Shown here in pieces: positions 1 to 10,051 of a stretch of 42,765 nucleotides of DNA (its first letter is position 1; each line of letters opens with the position of its first letter). The notes under the pieces are model-generated. The model had not been told where the DNA came from and did no database searches. It worked only from the letters and a program-made list of their open reading frames with translations. The translations under genes and the position numbers were made by a program. Origin of the DNA: Chara braunii (lineage: Eukaryota > Streptophyta > Charophyceae > Charales > Characeae); assembly GCA_003427395.1 (NCBI GenBank), contig BFEA01000160.1, positions 2,726,203 through 2,768,967 on the forward strand, given 5' to 3'.

Positions 1-1534
1 GGCTTGATATGATCAGCTTGGCAAAGAGGTATATCTCTCCAACAGTGATCGACATTGAGGCACTGACTAAGCTCACCGAGTATCCCTATCTTAGACGAGG
101 AGTCTTTTCAGTGGACGGGCTGCCTACATTATGGGAGAAATTTTGCTTCATGGTTAATTTTCGTGTCATGTACCTCGGATGGTCATGCTTAGAGCTTGTT
201 GGCTTAAGGTGGTTTTTTGTCACGATGCCTCAATCTCAGATTGTACGTGGGCGTGGGTCACAGCACCAGAGATGATCAGTAAAATGAGAGATTGAGAGAG
301 ACTGGCCAGAGGGATGAGTAAGGACTCTTGAGAGGTGCTGACCATGCTTGCTTATATGTACTTTGAGGGATTATTATGAGTTTTAATTCTTCCCTCATTC
401 ACTTGATCTTGCCTTTGCTCGAATCAGTCGGTCTTGCTTCTGCTTGTTCTTGCCTGATGATTGCTATCGTGGATGATTCCGTCACAGTTCTCAAAATCAG
501 ATTGACATAAGTGATGCATGCATAGCACCCCATAATTTTATGATTATTATTTGCAAAATTATCTGCTATTTCGAATCAAAATAAAAGATTCATAAGACCG
601 GGCACTGGCGAAGACCGCAATTGAAGGGTCTCGCTCGAAACCAGACGCACACAACAGGAAGGGATTTGCATTATTTAATTTTATTTATTTATTGCGATCA
701 CAACAAAATCCTGCGTGACAGCCTGTTGACTTTCTTGGTCGCTTAATATGGCACGACTAAGAAAAAGTGCGATAACGTGCGCATATAACTTCGAAAACAG
801 TGAACTAAAATCCCGAAGTTCGATTTTGGTAAAGAAACCTTAAATACATTAACGAATATAACTTTGAAAATCACTATGTTATGGAATAAATAATTTTTTT
901 TAAGAGTTGTTTATTACTTGATAGGTCATTTTGATTTTCAAATGAATAAATTGTCAAACAATGATTCAGAACACAAATTTGAGTCAAAAAACATACATTC
1001 GCTTCGTCAAGGTTTCACTAACAAACTTCGTTGTTCAATTCGTCGAATTTTAAAGGTTCATTGACCATGAATGGTGGTGGTTAGCGTCGCTTTTCTGTAT
1101 CTGTGCTCACAATTGTTTCTTATTGTGAACATCAGTTCTCTACAACAGTGGACACCACTTCGTCGCAACTTTCCTCGTCCCTCTATCAAAAATATGTTTG
1201 TTTTTTCTCTTTGGTCGTTGTTTTGAGGTCGGACTGCACCTGAACTTGTCCGTACGGTAACCATTTATTTCTTTAAAGATTGTATAGTACGATTTAATCA
1301 CAACTTACTCGTTCCTTAGTGAGATAAAAAAATTGTACTTGATGACGATATGCATATGTTTTCAAACACAACTGTCTTACACTGGCATGTTATGACAAGT
1401 GTCGTGCCTCACAATTGTGTCACATGAGTGCGCAAAACGTTAGTCAACAAAGATAAAACTCTAACAATGCACACTTGCTATACCTCCTATGACTCTTTGC
1501 GACACGACAAAGTTACACGATTTACAATTTACCT
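1..1534. other. Gene-poor AT-rich spacer
   Basis: No recognisable gene. An ATG-initiated reading frame at 9-275 on the plus strand (88 codons, open to the left edge) could be the tail of an exon, but I see no family motif and cannot assign it. From about 500 the sequence becomes AT-rich with no long frame. Nothing resembling a promoter or RNA gene was identified. Confidence 0.5.
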
Positions 1535-1625
1535 CTACCTAAGGGGTTATTACCACGCTCAAGTAGGTATATCCCCACTGAGCTACACATGCACGCATAA
1601 AGGTTTTTACTTGCAATCATAGAGG
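1535..1625 (-). repeat. tRNA-like (SINE-like) repeat, copy 1
   Basis: About 90 bp are clearly homologous to 3859-3938. Read on the minus strand, both contain a word like an RNA polymerase III A box (TAGCTCAGTGGGG here, TAGCTCAATAGGG in the other copy). About 29 nt after the start of that word comes a weaker B-box-like word (GGTAATAACCC / GGTGACAACCC). The A-box match is good; the B box departs from the tRNA consensus and the spacing is shorter than in a tRNA. I infer a tRNA-derived retroposon fragment rather than a functional tRNA. Confidence 0.4.
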
Positions 1626-2590
1626 TAGGTTGGTCGAATGCATTTGTACTATCCCTGTAGTATAAATGAAAGTATATGTTGTAAGACGTGTAAGGTTTAC
1701 CCGTCAATATGTATGACTTTGAAACACTGATTTTCCTAATCGATTTTTTTATTTGTATCGAATTTTTATGACATTCTCTCACACTTTAGATAATTCGAAT
1801 AAATATTATGTTTTTTTTTGTTTTTCAGTTGTACTCATAACTTTGGTTTTAACTTAAGGCGATTTTCGACGTCGATTTATGTATATATAAAATATGTGTT
1901 ATCTCTAACAAGATATATCTAAGCATTACAATTTTTTTAAAGCATAGATAATTTAATATGAATTTTTAGTTTGTGCTTAAGAATAAAACTTTAGGGTGTA
2001 GTGTGAGCTCATATAATTCTACGAAGGAAAACCATCATTGTTTTTATCCCCATAATTTTATAGTGGCGTAATTTCTGGTAGCTTGTTGAGGTAAACCGAA
2101 AAAAGTATTCGTCGATCGTGTATTCACTGTATTGTTTGTGAATGTTTATTTTATATATTGTCAAACTATTCGTTGGCACTCGCTTTAGACTGAGTATGCT
2201 TGATGTGCACGAGTGTCATAAAAAAATAAGTTTACTGTGAAAAATATATATATATATCGAATTGTCATTAAATACGTTCATAAAAAAATGATGATTAAAA
2301 ATTTATCTATAATTTTATTGACAATGATAACTGTAATAAATAATAAATTACACATTAAGATCGGATTCAATTTTTAACTGGACAATAATTAATAAATTTA
2401 TAAGTTATAGTGATCAACAAACTCATCGATCCAAATTTAATTATTTACTAATAAAAAAAGTAAAGCTGATGAAAAATTGTAAAGGTAGTCAACGAGGGAT
2501 AAACCTAGGTACAACTGTTTCTAGCGAAATGTTAATGTGTAAGTCAGAGTCAAACTAAAAAAGTTGTACGATCTTTATTATGGTCATGAC
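1626..2590. other. AT-rich spacer without genes
   Basis: Strongly AT-rich sequence with short A/T runs and no reading frame of note. The junction to the transposon block is near 2591, where the sequence changes abruptly to GC-rich. Confidence 0.5.
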
Positions 2591-3154
2591 CAGGGTCACC
2601 AACCCGTACGTGTGAAGATCCTCGGGTCAACCTCCATACCTACGGGCGTTCGGGGTTCCGTTCGGGGTCTGAACCTGAAGGCGTTCGACCCTCACCAAAA
2701 CGTATTTCGGGGCCAAAAAAAAAAGTTTTTTTTTTGAATGTTTTTTTGCGAGTTCTGTATGATGAGAGCTACATGTCTTTAAAGTTTGACGTTGTTTGGA
2801 TGGACAAACAAAAATTAAAAATCGCCAAAGATGGCAGTGTCAAAACCTGCGCGCCCACTCACTATTTTTTTTTTTTCTTTTCATATTTTACTTTTTGTTT
2901 TCACTTTATTGTGGGACGTAAACAATTTTATTATTTTTTTAAACTTCTTTAATGAGATTTGTATTATGTGAAGTACACATTTGAAAATTTTCAGAGCGTT
3001 TGGTTGTGCAAAAAAAAAAATAAAATAAAAATGTCAAAGTTGACGGTGTCCAAAACATGCTCACTCACTCACTAATTTTAATTATCTTTCTAGGCTACCA
3101 CCCGGGCCGCCCGGGTCCCGGGTGTCCAGCCCGTGAACGGATCAGTTAAGGTTT

Positions 3155-3188
<34 letters not shown>

Positions 3189-3606
3189 ATTCTGAAAACA
3201 AACTATGTTATGCAGAAAAATAAACTGAACAACTTTTGCCTTAGGGTCACATCGAAATTCTTCACCAAATTCAAAATAAAAAATAAAATTAAAAACTATT
3301 TTTTTTTATTTATTTATTTTTTATTATTTTGGCCCGGCCGGGCAAGTGACCCCGGGCCACCTTGGTAGCCTAGTTATCTTTTCATTTTTTTTTATTTTTT
3401 TGATTAGTTTTATTTCTGTATTTAATTTTTATTTCAATTTCGATAAGGAATTTAAATGTAATGCTCCGAGTAAGGCAAATGTTGTTTATTTTATTTTTCT
3501 TCGTAATTTTTTTATTATTTTTTTGTATGCCTTCCGCCTGAACGGCCGAACGCATGCCCAAGGAGTCCCGTACGTTCAGGTGTTCAGGTTCGGTTGTTTG
3601 ACCCGT
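2591..3606 (-). mobile_element. hAT-like non-autonomous element, reverse copy
   Basis: Read on the minus strand this repeats, in order, the parts of the element at 4988-5762. First comes a GC-rich head (3540-3606), then a body with the motif AACAACATTTGCCT (near 3480). Next are two copies of a block containing GCCATCTTTGGCGATTTTT or variants (around 3075-3035 and 2860-2816), then a GC-rich tail (2591-2715). The tail end CAGGGTCACCAACCCG and the head end (minus strand) ACGGGTCAAACAACCG form an imperfect terminal inverted repeat. Removing the nested insertion at 3090-3373 leaves about 724 bp, close to the 775 bp of the forward copy. No transposase frame is present. I could not find a clean target duplication for this copy. 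Confidence 0.65.
3090..3373 (+). mobile_element. Nested MITE with exact 8-bp target duplication
   Basis: A 284-bp element with perfect 11-bp terminal inverted repeats (CTAGGCTACCA at 3090-3100, TGGTAGCCTAG at 3363-3373). It is flanked on both sides by TTATCTTT (3082-3089 and 3374-3381). Inside are a GC-rich palindromic head with repeated CCCGGG, a 31-base poly-A (3156-3186), a body motif ATGTTATGCAG shared with the larger element at 4988-5762, and a GC-rich tail. The 8-bp duplication and the end sequence suggest the hAT superfamily. It has no coding capacity and must have moved in trans. It interrupts the older element 2591-3606, so it is the younger insertion. Confidence 0.8.
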
Positions 3607-3718
3607 CTCGAATGTCAGTGTCGAGCGCATCGGTTCCCGCCTTTTTCGCAAAGGCGGTAGCCCTCTCAGCCATGTCACGCAGGAGTAAAACAAAACCAAA
3701 ATCAAGAGACAACTCAAA

Positions 3719-4228
3719 AACGACGTGGAATAATTCCGCTAGCTGCCAAGACAGCAGTGGTCGCGTCGTTCTTTCCCCACTCTAGCCGGGTGCGCCAGTT
3801 GTACATCCCGCGGTTCCCTACGACAGGATAGGTTCCCGCAGGGCACAAACTTTCCTTCCCTAAGGGGTTGTCACCACCCTTAGGGGCATATCCCTATTGA
3901 GCTACTGACCCTCGTGCGAAAGTTTTTACATGCAATCGCATACGTAGATCAGCGGAGGGCGTTTGCTCGTTCGCTGTAATATAAATACGTTTGGTTAACA
4001 CCTTGAGGACTCGAGCGTCGTCCGTTCTTTAGGGCGCTGATCTCCTACGTACGAAGCGGACGTCTGTCGACTAGGACAGTCTCAACCAAGCGTGAAACCC
4101 AAATATTTATCCTACTAGGGACGTATCCTGTCGTAGGGGAGATGTACAGTTGGTGCACCGGCTAAAACGGCGAAGGAATGACGTGACCACAACTGTTTTG
4201 GCGTCTCACGGGATTATTCCACGTCGTT
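3719..4228. mobile_element. Foldback element with ~120-bp inverted arms
   Basis: The left arm (3719-3840) and right arm (4110-4228) are inverted copies. Both outer ends read AACGACGTGGAATAAT, and matching words continue inwards (CCTACGACAGGATA, and the CAGTTGTACAT / CAACTGTACATC pair). A weaker inverted match continues at about 3949-3965 and 4030-4050. The central part holds a tRNA-like repeat at 3859-3938. No coding frame and no clear target-site duplication were seen. Long inverted arms without a gene fit a foldback or Mutator-like non-autonomous element; the family is not proven. Confidence 0.65.
3859..3938 (-). repeat. tRNA-like (SINE-like) repeat, copy 2
   Basis: Homologous to 1535-1625 and embedded in the foldback element. 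On the minus strand it carries TAGCTCAATAGGG, an A-box-like word, followed by GGTGACAACCC. Shared words include TGCAATC, GGTTTTTAC/AGTTTTTAC and CTAAGGGGTT. Confidence 0.4.
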
Positions 4229-4384
4229 CCGTACGACACCGGTTACCCTAGTCATAACAAATATAACTTCTACCGAAAACTATTTTTCGGACCACGCAAA
4301 CTCTATAAGATTTGTCTACAATAAGGTTGAGATATGGAGTTATAACAATTTTATAACTTTAAATAACTCCAAAAGTTACAGTGG

Positions 4385-4660
4385 AAAATTATTCCATGAT
4401 AACAAGAGTAAAGCTATGTCACTTGATGCAATAAATGATATAATACACTCAACTCGCTCATCAAAGTATATTATAAATTTATATTTATTGTGATGAACAA
4501 AGTCTGAAATGGTTTGTGACCCAGATATGTTGTGTATGTATATTGAAATTGCATGTGTCGTATTAAGTGTTGCACTTGGGAGACAAAAAAGTTTCGACCT
4601 TGGCAAAAAAAAAAAAATTTATGAAACAACCTTTGTACAACAACCTGTTTAAACCATCAC
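4385..4660 (+). repeat. AT-rich dispersed repeat B, copy 3
   Basis: Degenerate copy of the unit found twice in tandem at 6275-7160. Shared features in order are a CATGTAACAA-type word, TGATGAACAAAGT, a TATGTTGT region, GGGAGA, then CTTCGACCTTTG followed by an A-run. It ends with the word TGTACAACAACCTGTTT (4634-4650), which reappears at 8442-8458. Confidence 0.5.
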
Positions 4661-4805
4661 TCATTCCACTGAAGAAAAAAAATTGGGAGATCGGTAACAC
4701 AAGCTCATGAGGGCCACAAGTAACATAATGTGGAGAACTGTAGAGTCAAAAAAATGACACTTGTATCAACGTTGCACGAATGGTCCCTTTACTACCTTGT
4801 TTCTT

Positions 4806-4863
4806 TAGGTTACCAAAGGGGCAAGGCAAGTTGTCCGACCGGACAAAAAAAAAAAAAAAAAAA
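4806..4863 (+). mobile_element. Possible solo hAT-like head plus poly-A
   Basis: The sequence TTAGGTTACCA resembles the MITE end at 3090. It is followed by a GC-rich palindrome (TTGTCCGACCGGACAA, 4831-4846) and 19 A residues. This is the head-then-poly-A layout of the neighbouring elements, but no matching tail was found downstream. It could be a truncated member or a coincidence. Confidence 0.3.
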
Positions 4864-4987
4864 GTAATAAATTAAAAATTTACTCTTTGATTTTATTTTT
4901 CATATTATATTAAAAAAAAATAATCGATACAACCGTGATGCAAAAGTTATTTTGTTCATTTGTGTGCATCATATATATATATATATA

Positions 4988-5088
4988 AAGGGTTGCCGGC
5001 GTTCGGGACGGGCTGAACGCCCGAACCCGAATGCCCGAACGTTCGGCACCCCCTCTCGACACGTTCAGGCGTTTGGCCGAATGCGAAC

Positions 5089-5123
<35 letters not shown>

Positions 5124-5762
5124 CAAAAAAATATGAAAAAAAAATATGTTATGCAGAAGAATAAACTAAACAACATTTGCCTCAATGTTACATCCAAATT
5201 ATTTACCAAACTTAAAATAAAAATAAAATATTAAAAATAAATAATAATAATGACAATTAGAAAAAATAAAACGAGAATGAAATTATTGAGTGGGCGAGCA
5301 CGTTTTTAACACCGCCATCTTTGGCGATTTTTCATTTTATTTTGACTATGAAAAATGCAATGAAAATTTATATATGTGTATATTACATAAAAGAGAAACT
5401 ACAAATAAAGTTTGAAAAATAATAATTTTGTTCATGCCCCGAAATAAAGGAAAAACAAAAAGTGAAAAGAGAAAAAAAACAAATTAGTGAGTGGGCAAGC
5501 AAGTTTCGACACCATCATCTTTGCCGATTTTTCATTTTTTTTTTGGCTAAGCAGAATGACTTCAAAATTTAGGGGGATGTCCCTTGTATCCCAAATAACT
5601 CACAAAACTAAAATTCAGAAAAAAATAACAATATTTAGGTGTGAAAATATTTTTTTTGCGGGGCCCGAACCCCTTAAGGTTAAGGCCCCGTACGGGGACC
5701 CAAACTCCCGAACGTTCGGGAGTCAGCTTAGAGGCCTCCGTACGTTCGGTCTGGTAACACTG
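4988..5762 (+). mobile_element. hAT-like non-autonomous element, forward copy
   Basis: GC-rich head at 4988-5089 with repeated CCCGAACG-type words, then a 31-base poly-A (5090-5120). The body contains ATGTTATGCAG and AACAACATTTGCCT. Two copies of the GCCGATTTTT/GGCGATTTTT block follow (about 5291-5340 and 5490-5545), then a GC-rich tail (5655-5762). The ends AAGGGTTGCC and (minus strand) CAGTGTTACC form an imperfect inverted repeat. The element sits in a TA microsatellite with TATATATA on both sides (4980-4987 and 5763-5770), compatible with an 8-bp target duplication but low in information. No transposase is present. Confidence 0.65.
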
Positions 5763-5921
5763 TATATATATATATATATATATATATATTTTTTTTCTTC
5801 ATATTTTATAGAATTTTTTCCATATAGGGTTTTGTTTGACCCTTTGCTGATCCTCGCACGGCCGCGCCGTCCGATCAAACAAGGTGACAAGGTGATGTAG
5901 GCGACTCTGTCCTCTCAACAA

Positions 5922-6260
5922 AAATTCATTGTGTGCAGCCTAAGACTACCTCGTATATATGAACTTCTTTGATATGAATCACGCCAACCTCTATACACTA
6001 CCTCGTAAATATAAACTCCTTTGATTTGAACCAAACCTCTATATATATCATGTTGCTTATTCTTATGAAAAATGATGATTGTTCTATCACCATATCACAT
6101 TCTTTAAAATTGGAAAAGGTGTCGAGGGGTAGCGAAAAACCATTTGTTTCACGAAAAAAAAAAAAATTACGAACAAAGCATCATCACGACCACATAGAGA
6201 AGGATCAGGATTACATAGCGTCATTGCAATAAAGTTTGGATAAAATGCGAAATCTTGCGT
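5922..6260 (+). repeat. AT-rich dispersed repeat A, copy 1
   Basis: Matches 7555-7910 along its length. Shared features are GCAGCCTA.GACTAC, AACCTCTATA, CATCA(T)AACGGTCACATAGA-type words, and GGTTACATA or GATTACATA near the end. It contains an internal 53-bp tandem duplication (5946-5998 and 5999-6048) built on ACTACCTCGTA and CTTTGAT.TGAA. Confidence 0.55.
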
Positions 6261-6274
6261 GATTTGTTTTTCCC

Positions 6275-6574
6275 ACCATGTAACAAAATGAAACTATGAT
6301 ACTTGTCGTAATTGCTAATATAGTGCATCATTAATGACAGTTGACGCACAACAAAAAATACAAAATGGGGTTATGTTTAAAATAATATATATTATATTAT
6401 CAATCAATATTTCACGTGATGAATGAAGTGTGAAATAGTATGTTGTTCAAATGCGTTTATATTTATGTAAAAATTATAGGTAAAATATTAAGTATTGTAT
6501 TCGAGAGATCAATCTAACATTCTTTGTAATCCAACCAGCCTAAGTCTACCTCTCTTTCTATGTGTGTGTGTTTT

Positions 6575-6647
<73 letters not shown>

Positions 6648-7160
6648 CGTCTCTTTATTTCTTTGTTGTAGGGTTTATCTCCTTTCTAATATAGTCAAGA
6701 TAGAGGTGGTTTTTTTTTCATTTCTTGGGGAAAGTGAACAAATGTATTTTTTTACTTCATTTTAGTTCATGTTTAAAATAGTATGTATTATAGTATCAAT
6801 CAATATTTCATGTGATGAGCAAAGTTTGACATAGTATGTTATCCAAATGCGTTTGTATTTATGCTAGAACTGTAGGTAAAGTATTAATTCTTGTATTCGG
6901 GAGATAAGGTGGCTTCGACCTTTGTCAAAAAAAAATGTTAATCCAACATTCTTTGTAAACCAACTAGCCTAAGTCTACCTCTCTTTCTTGTTCTCTTTTT
7001 CTTTTTATCTCTCTTTTTTTTTTTTTAGTTTTTTTTTTTTCCCGTTCCTTCGTTTCTCTGTTGTAGGGTTTATCTCCTTTCCGATATAGTAAGCATAGAT
7101 ATGGTTGTTTTTTCCATGTACTGAGGAAAGTGCACAAATGTGTTTTTTCACCCCATTTTC
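6275..7160 (+). repeat. Tandem pair of repeat B (~390-bp period)
   Basis: Unit 1 (about 6275-6770) and unit 2 (about 6770-7160) share TATCAATCAATATTTCA, CAAATGCGTTT, CAACATTCTTTGTAA, CCTAAGTCTACCTCTCTTTC and TTGTAGGGTTTATCTCCTTTC in the same order. They lie between the two copies of repeat A, so 5922-7910 has the layout A-B-B-A. There is no coding frame beyond homopolymer artefacts. Confidence 0.65.
6576..6647. repeat. Poly-T run of 72 bases
   Basis: Uninterrupted T from 6576 to 6647 inside repeat B unit 1. The equivalent place in unit 2 (about 7014-7040) has only short interrupted T runs, so the length has diverged between otherwise similar units. The exact length is uncertain because such runs sequence poorly. 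Confidence 0.9.
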
Positions 7161-7554
7161 AGTTAATTTGTGACATCGCTCCTTCATGACCAATTGCATA
7201 CTGTGACAAACAATATATTGTTCATTACAGTGACTCGAAAATATTGATAAAAAATAAAAATTAAAAATCACCTCTTCTTAAAGAATTGACGCATATTTGG
7301 TGAAGTTTTGATAGGAGAAAAATTTATATTTACCGTATGGATCAGAATGTTATTTATATTGACATCTCTTTGCATTTTTTTTAAAATAGTCGAATTCAGA
7401 CATTGAATGTAATCACTATGCTCGTGTGATATTGACTCGAGTATATACATTTTGCACTTATAAGGCAGTTAAATATGAAATTTACCTTTTATATTTTCTC
7501 TTATTATTATTATCTTGAACCAAAACATTTTTATAAAAATTTCTTTCTGTGTGG

Positions 7555-7910
7555 TCCTCCATGTCCTCACAAACAAATTCGTAGTTTGCAGCCTACGACT
7601 ACTTTATACATACGAGCTTTTTTGATATTAACCAAACCAACCTCTATATACGCTTTGTTTCTTATTATTTTAAAAATTACAATTTTATCATTATAACATA
7701 TCTTTTAGGACCGGGCAAGAAGCTGGGAGGTATCAATAAATATTTTTTTTAACGAAAGAAAAGTCATATCGAAGGAAGTATCATAACGGTCACATAGAAC
7801 ATGATTAAAATTAAACCGTGTCAAAGAACTATTGTTTCGAGAAAAAAAAGAAAAAAACAATCTCGGTTACATAACAGATATTGCCCTGAAAGAAAATGCA
7901 CGACCATTAT
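7555..7910 (+). repeat. AT-rich dispersed repeat A, copy 2
   Basis: Second copy of the unit at 5922-6260, about 1.64 kb downstream in the same orientation. It is recognisable from GCAGCCTACGACTAC, AACCAAACCAACCTCTATA, AACGGTCACATAGA and GGTTACATAAC. Confidence 0.55.
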
Positions 7911-9992
7911 GAATGTAGATATAGATAATGAATGTACATTTTATTCCGGGGAGACAATAGTGTGAGTTTTTTTTTTTTTCTTTTAAATGTGAGTACATCG
8001 AAGGTTTTGAAATTGAGACGTGTTTCTTTCTCGTTATTCCTTCTATTTCGTTTTTCCTTCCTCTCCTTTATTTTCTTGTTTTCCATTTTTTTTTCCAAAT
8101 CATTAACAATGCTGTTCGTGAACAAGCAACAAAAAAAAGATGAGGAGGCTATAAATGCAAGGAACTATGAAATGCAAAAAGAAGGAGAAGAAGAGGAAAT
8201 GAAGGGCGATAATAAATTGGGAAAAAAATGACAACGAGGGAGAAAAAGAGGTAAAGATGGTGATGTGGAACCTGACCGACGTGTGATCTGCGAGTGGGTC
8301 CAATGGAATACCCCTCACTAGGACATACCTCATCCGAGAACTTCTGATTCGGTGACCAAAATAGTATTGGGTTGGTCGCCTACTGAGAAACTTTCGTTCC
8401 AGCGCTCCTATGACAATATCCACCCAGGTCGATACCCGGCCTGTACAACAACCTGTTTTTTTTTTTCTTATTAAAAAAATAAATACTAAAATGGTGGTGT
8501 TGCTATTTTTTTTTCCACTCCACCACCTTTTTTACCAAACAACAGAAGTGCATCAACTGGCAAGGGAGACGTGGAAGGAGTGGTGGGCAAGAGAAGATTG
8601 GAGATGCTGACATGACATAAGAGGATAACTTGGAGGAATGGTGGGGGAGGAGTTAGCGATGAAGAAGTTTCCAAGGGCGAAGCCGAAACGATGGTGCCAT
8701 CGAACACGGCATGAGGCAGTGGCAGAGACTCCTGAACGAGTTTGAAAGTTGTCTGGGAGGTGAAGTGCCGTGCCTATGGGCCTGGGTTTTGGACAAAGAT
8801 GCCCACCCGGTTTGCCATGCCCAAGGGGCAACGACGAGGTCCAGATTGCGAAGTTGCAGACCGGCCTGACAGCGGCAAACACAAAGAATTAGGCCAAAAG
8901 GGCATTTCGCTCTACTCGACATCTTTTAGGGGCATTTTGGAATATCTCAAATAATAGGGGTATTCGGAAATCTAGGCGAAAATTAAAAATTTGCCAAAAT
9001 GACCTCGCACAAAACTTTTGGCTCTTTCCCTGCACGCTGCTGGGCAAGCAAGAACTGTCTGCTATCGAGCTGCACGAGGCTTCGCCCGCCGGTGCCTTTT
9101 TCGCACCTCGACGTCGACAGTCGGGCCTCCCTGTTGTCCTGCCACCGCCACTCGACTCGCGGCCCGGCGATAGGCTTGGTCTCCTCCCTCGCGTTAAATC
9201 AAGGCAAAGGCATACCCACACTGGCACTTTCCTAAATGTATGTGAGCATAATTATGGCTAGACGTGGACGAATCTGACGGCGAAAACGTCCAGAGCGTAG
9301 TAAGAAAAGTCCCTGTGTGAGTATGCCCTCAGTCCGTTAGCACTCACCACCGAAGTGGAGTTGGAGGGAGGCCGGGTTGGTGAGTCCACGAGTTTGTTGA
9401 GTGCGGGAGGCGACGGTGGCAAGACGATCAGTTTGTTGAGCCTTCTGGACTGGATTGGAAAACCGACAACGACAACTCCCGACGAATCTCCGATTCTCCG
9501 CCGCCGTCCCGGAACTGGCAACGCGAGGCGCTAGCGAAGTGCTCGTTCCGGGTGTGCGCCATCGCTTGCGGAACTCTCTCGTGCGAAGGCGTCGCGCTTG
9601 AGAGCCAAGTGGCCTGTGCTTCTACTACTACATACGATTGATCCTGCCACGTGGCGGTCGTACATAAAGAGGTGAGTGAAATGATGCTTTCTACGAGGTG
9701 TCCACGCCCCTAACTGATGTCATCTGCTCCTCCCGGCTTCCCCACCGATCAATCTTTTTGGTCTCTCTTGTTCCTTTCGCAAGATGTTTAGAACAATCTC
9801 TTCCTTTCCTTTTCTGTTTCTCCTTGACCGGATGACATATGCTGCGGTCGAATGATCGAGAAGTACCTTGTTCCCATCCTCTCCTTGCGTCGGTGTCGGC
9901 GTAGTCGCCATTGCTGTCGGGATTCCTCGTCCTGTCTCGTGACCCACTGAGGTCCGGCCCGAGTAAGCGGCAATGCACACGGATATCTATTC

Positions 9993-9996
<4 letters not shown>
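7911..9996. other. Transition from AT-rich repeats to balanced-GC spacer
   Basis: AT-rich sequence ends near 8.46 kb with the word TGTACAACAACCTGTTT followed by T-runs. After this the base composition is balanced and GA/CT-biased. Several frames of 60-110 codons exist on both strands at 8.5-9.98 kb, but they overlap each other and show no family motif, so I do not call genes. 9.0-9.7 kb is the most GC-rich part and would be the place to look for an unrecognised exon or promoter. Confidence 0.4.

Positions 9997-10050
<54 letters not shown>
9997..10050. repeat. (AG)n microsatellite, ~54 bp
   Basis: Uninterrupted AG dinucleotides. It generates artefactual Arg-Glu and Ser-Leu frames on the two strands. 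Confidence 0.95.

Positions 10051-10051
<1 letters not shown>

Noticed and set aside
9-275. 88-codon frame at the left edge
   Set aside because: Open to the window edge with an ATG, but no motif, neighbour or splice evidence; not called as a gene.
6562-6765. Poly-Phe frame
   Set aside because: Translation of the 72-base poly-T run.
9638-9649. TTGATCCTGCCA, as at the start of small-subunit rRNA
   Set aside because: Only 12 bases match and the following sequence is unlike rRNA; chance.
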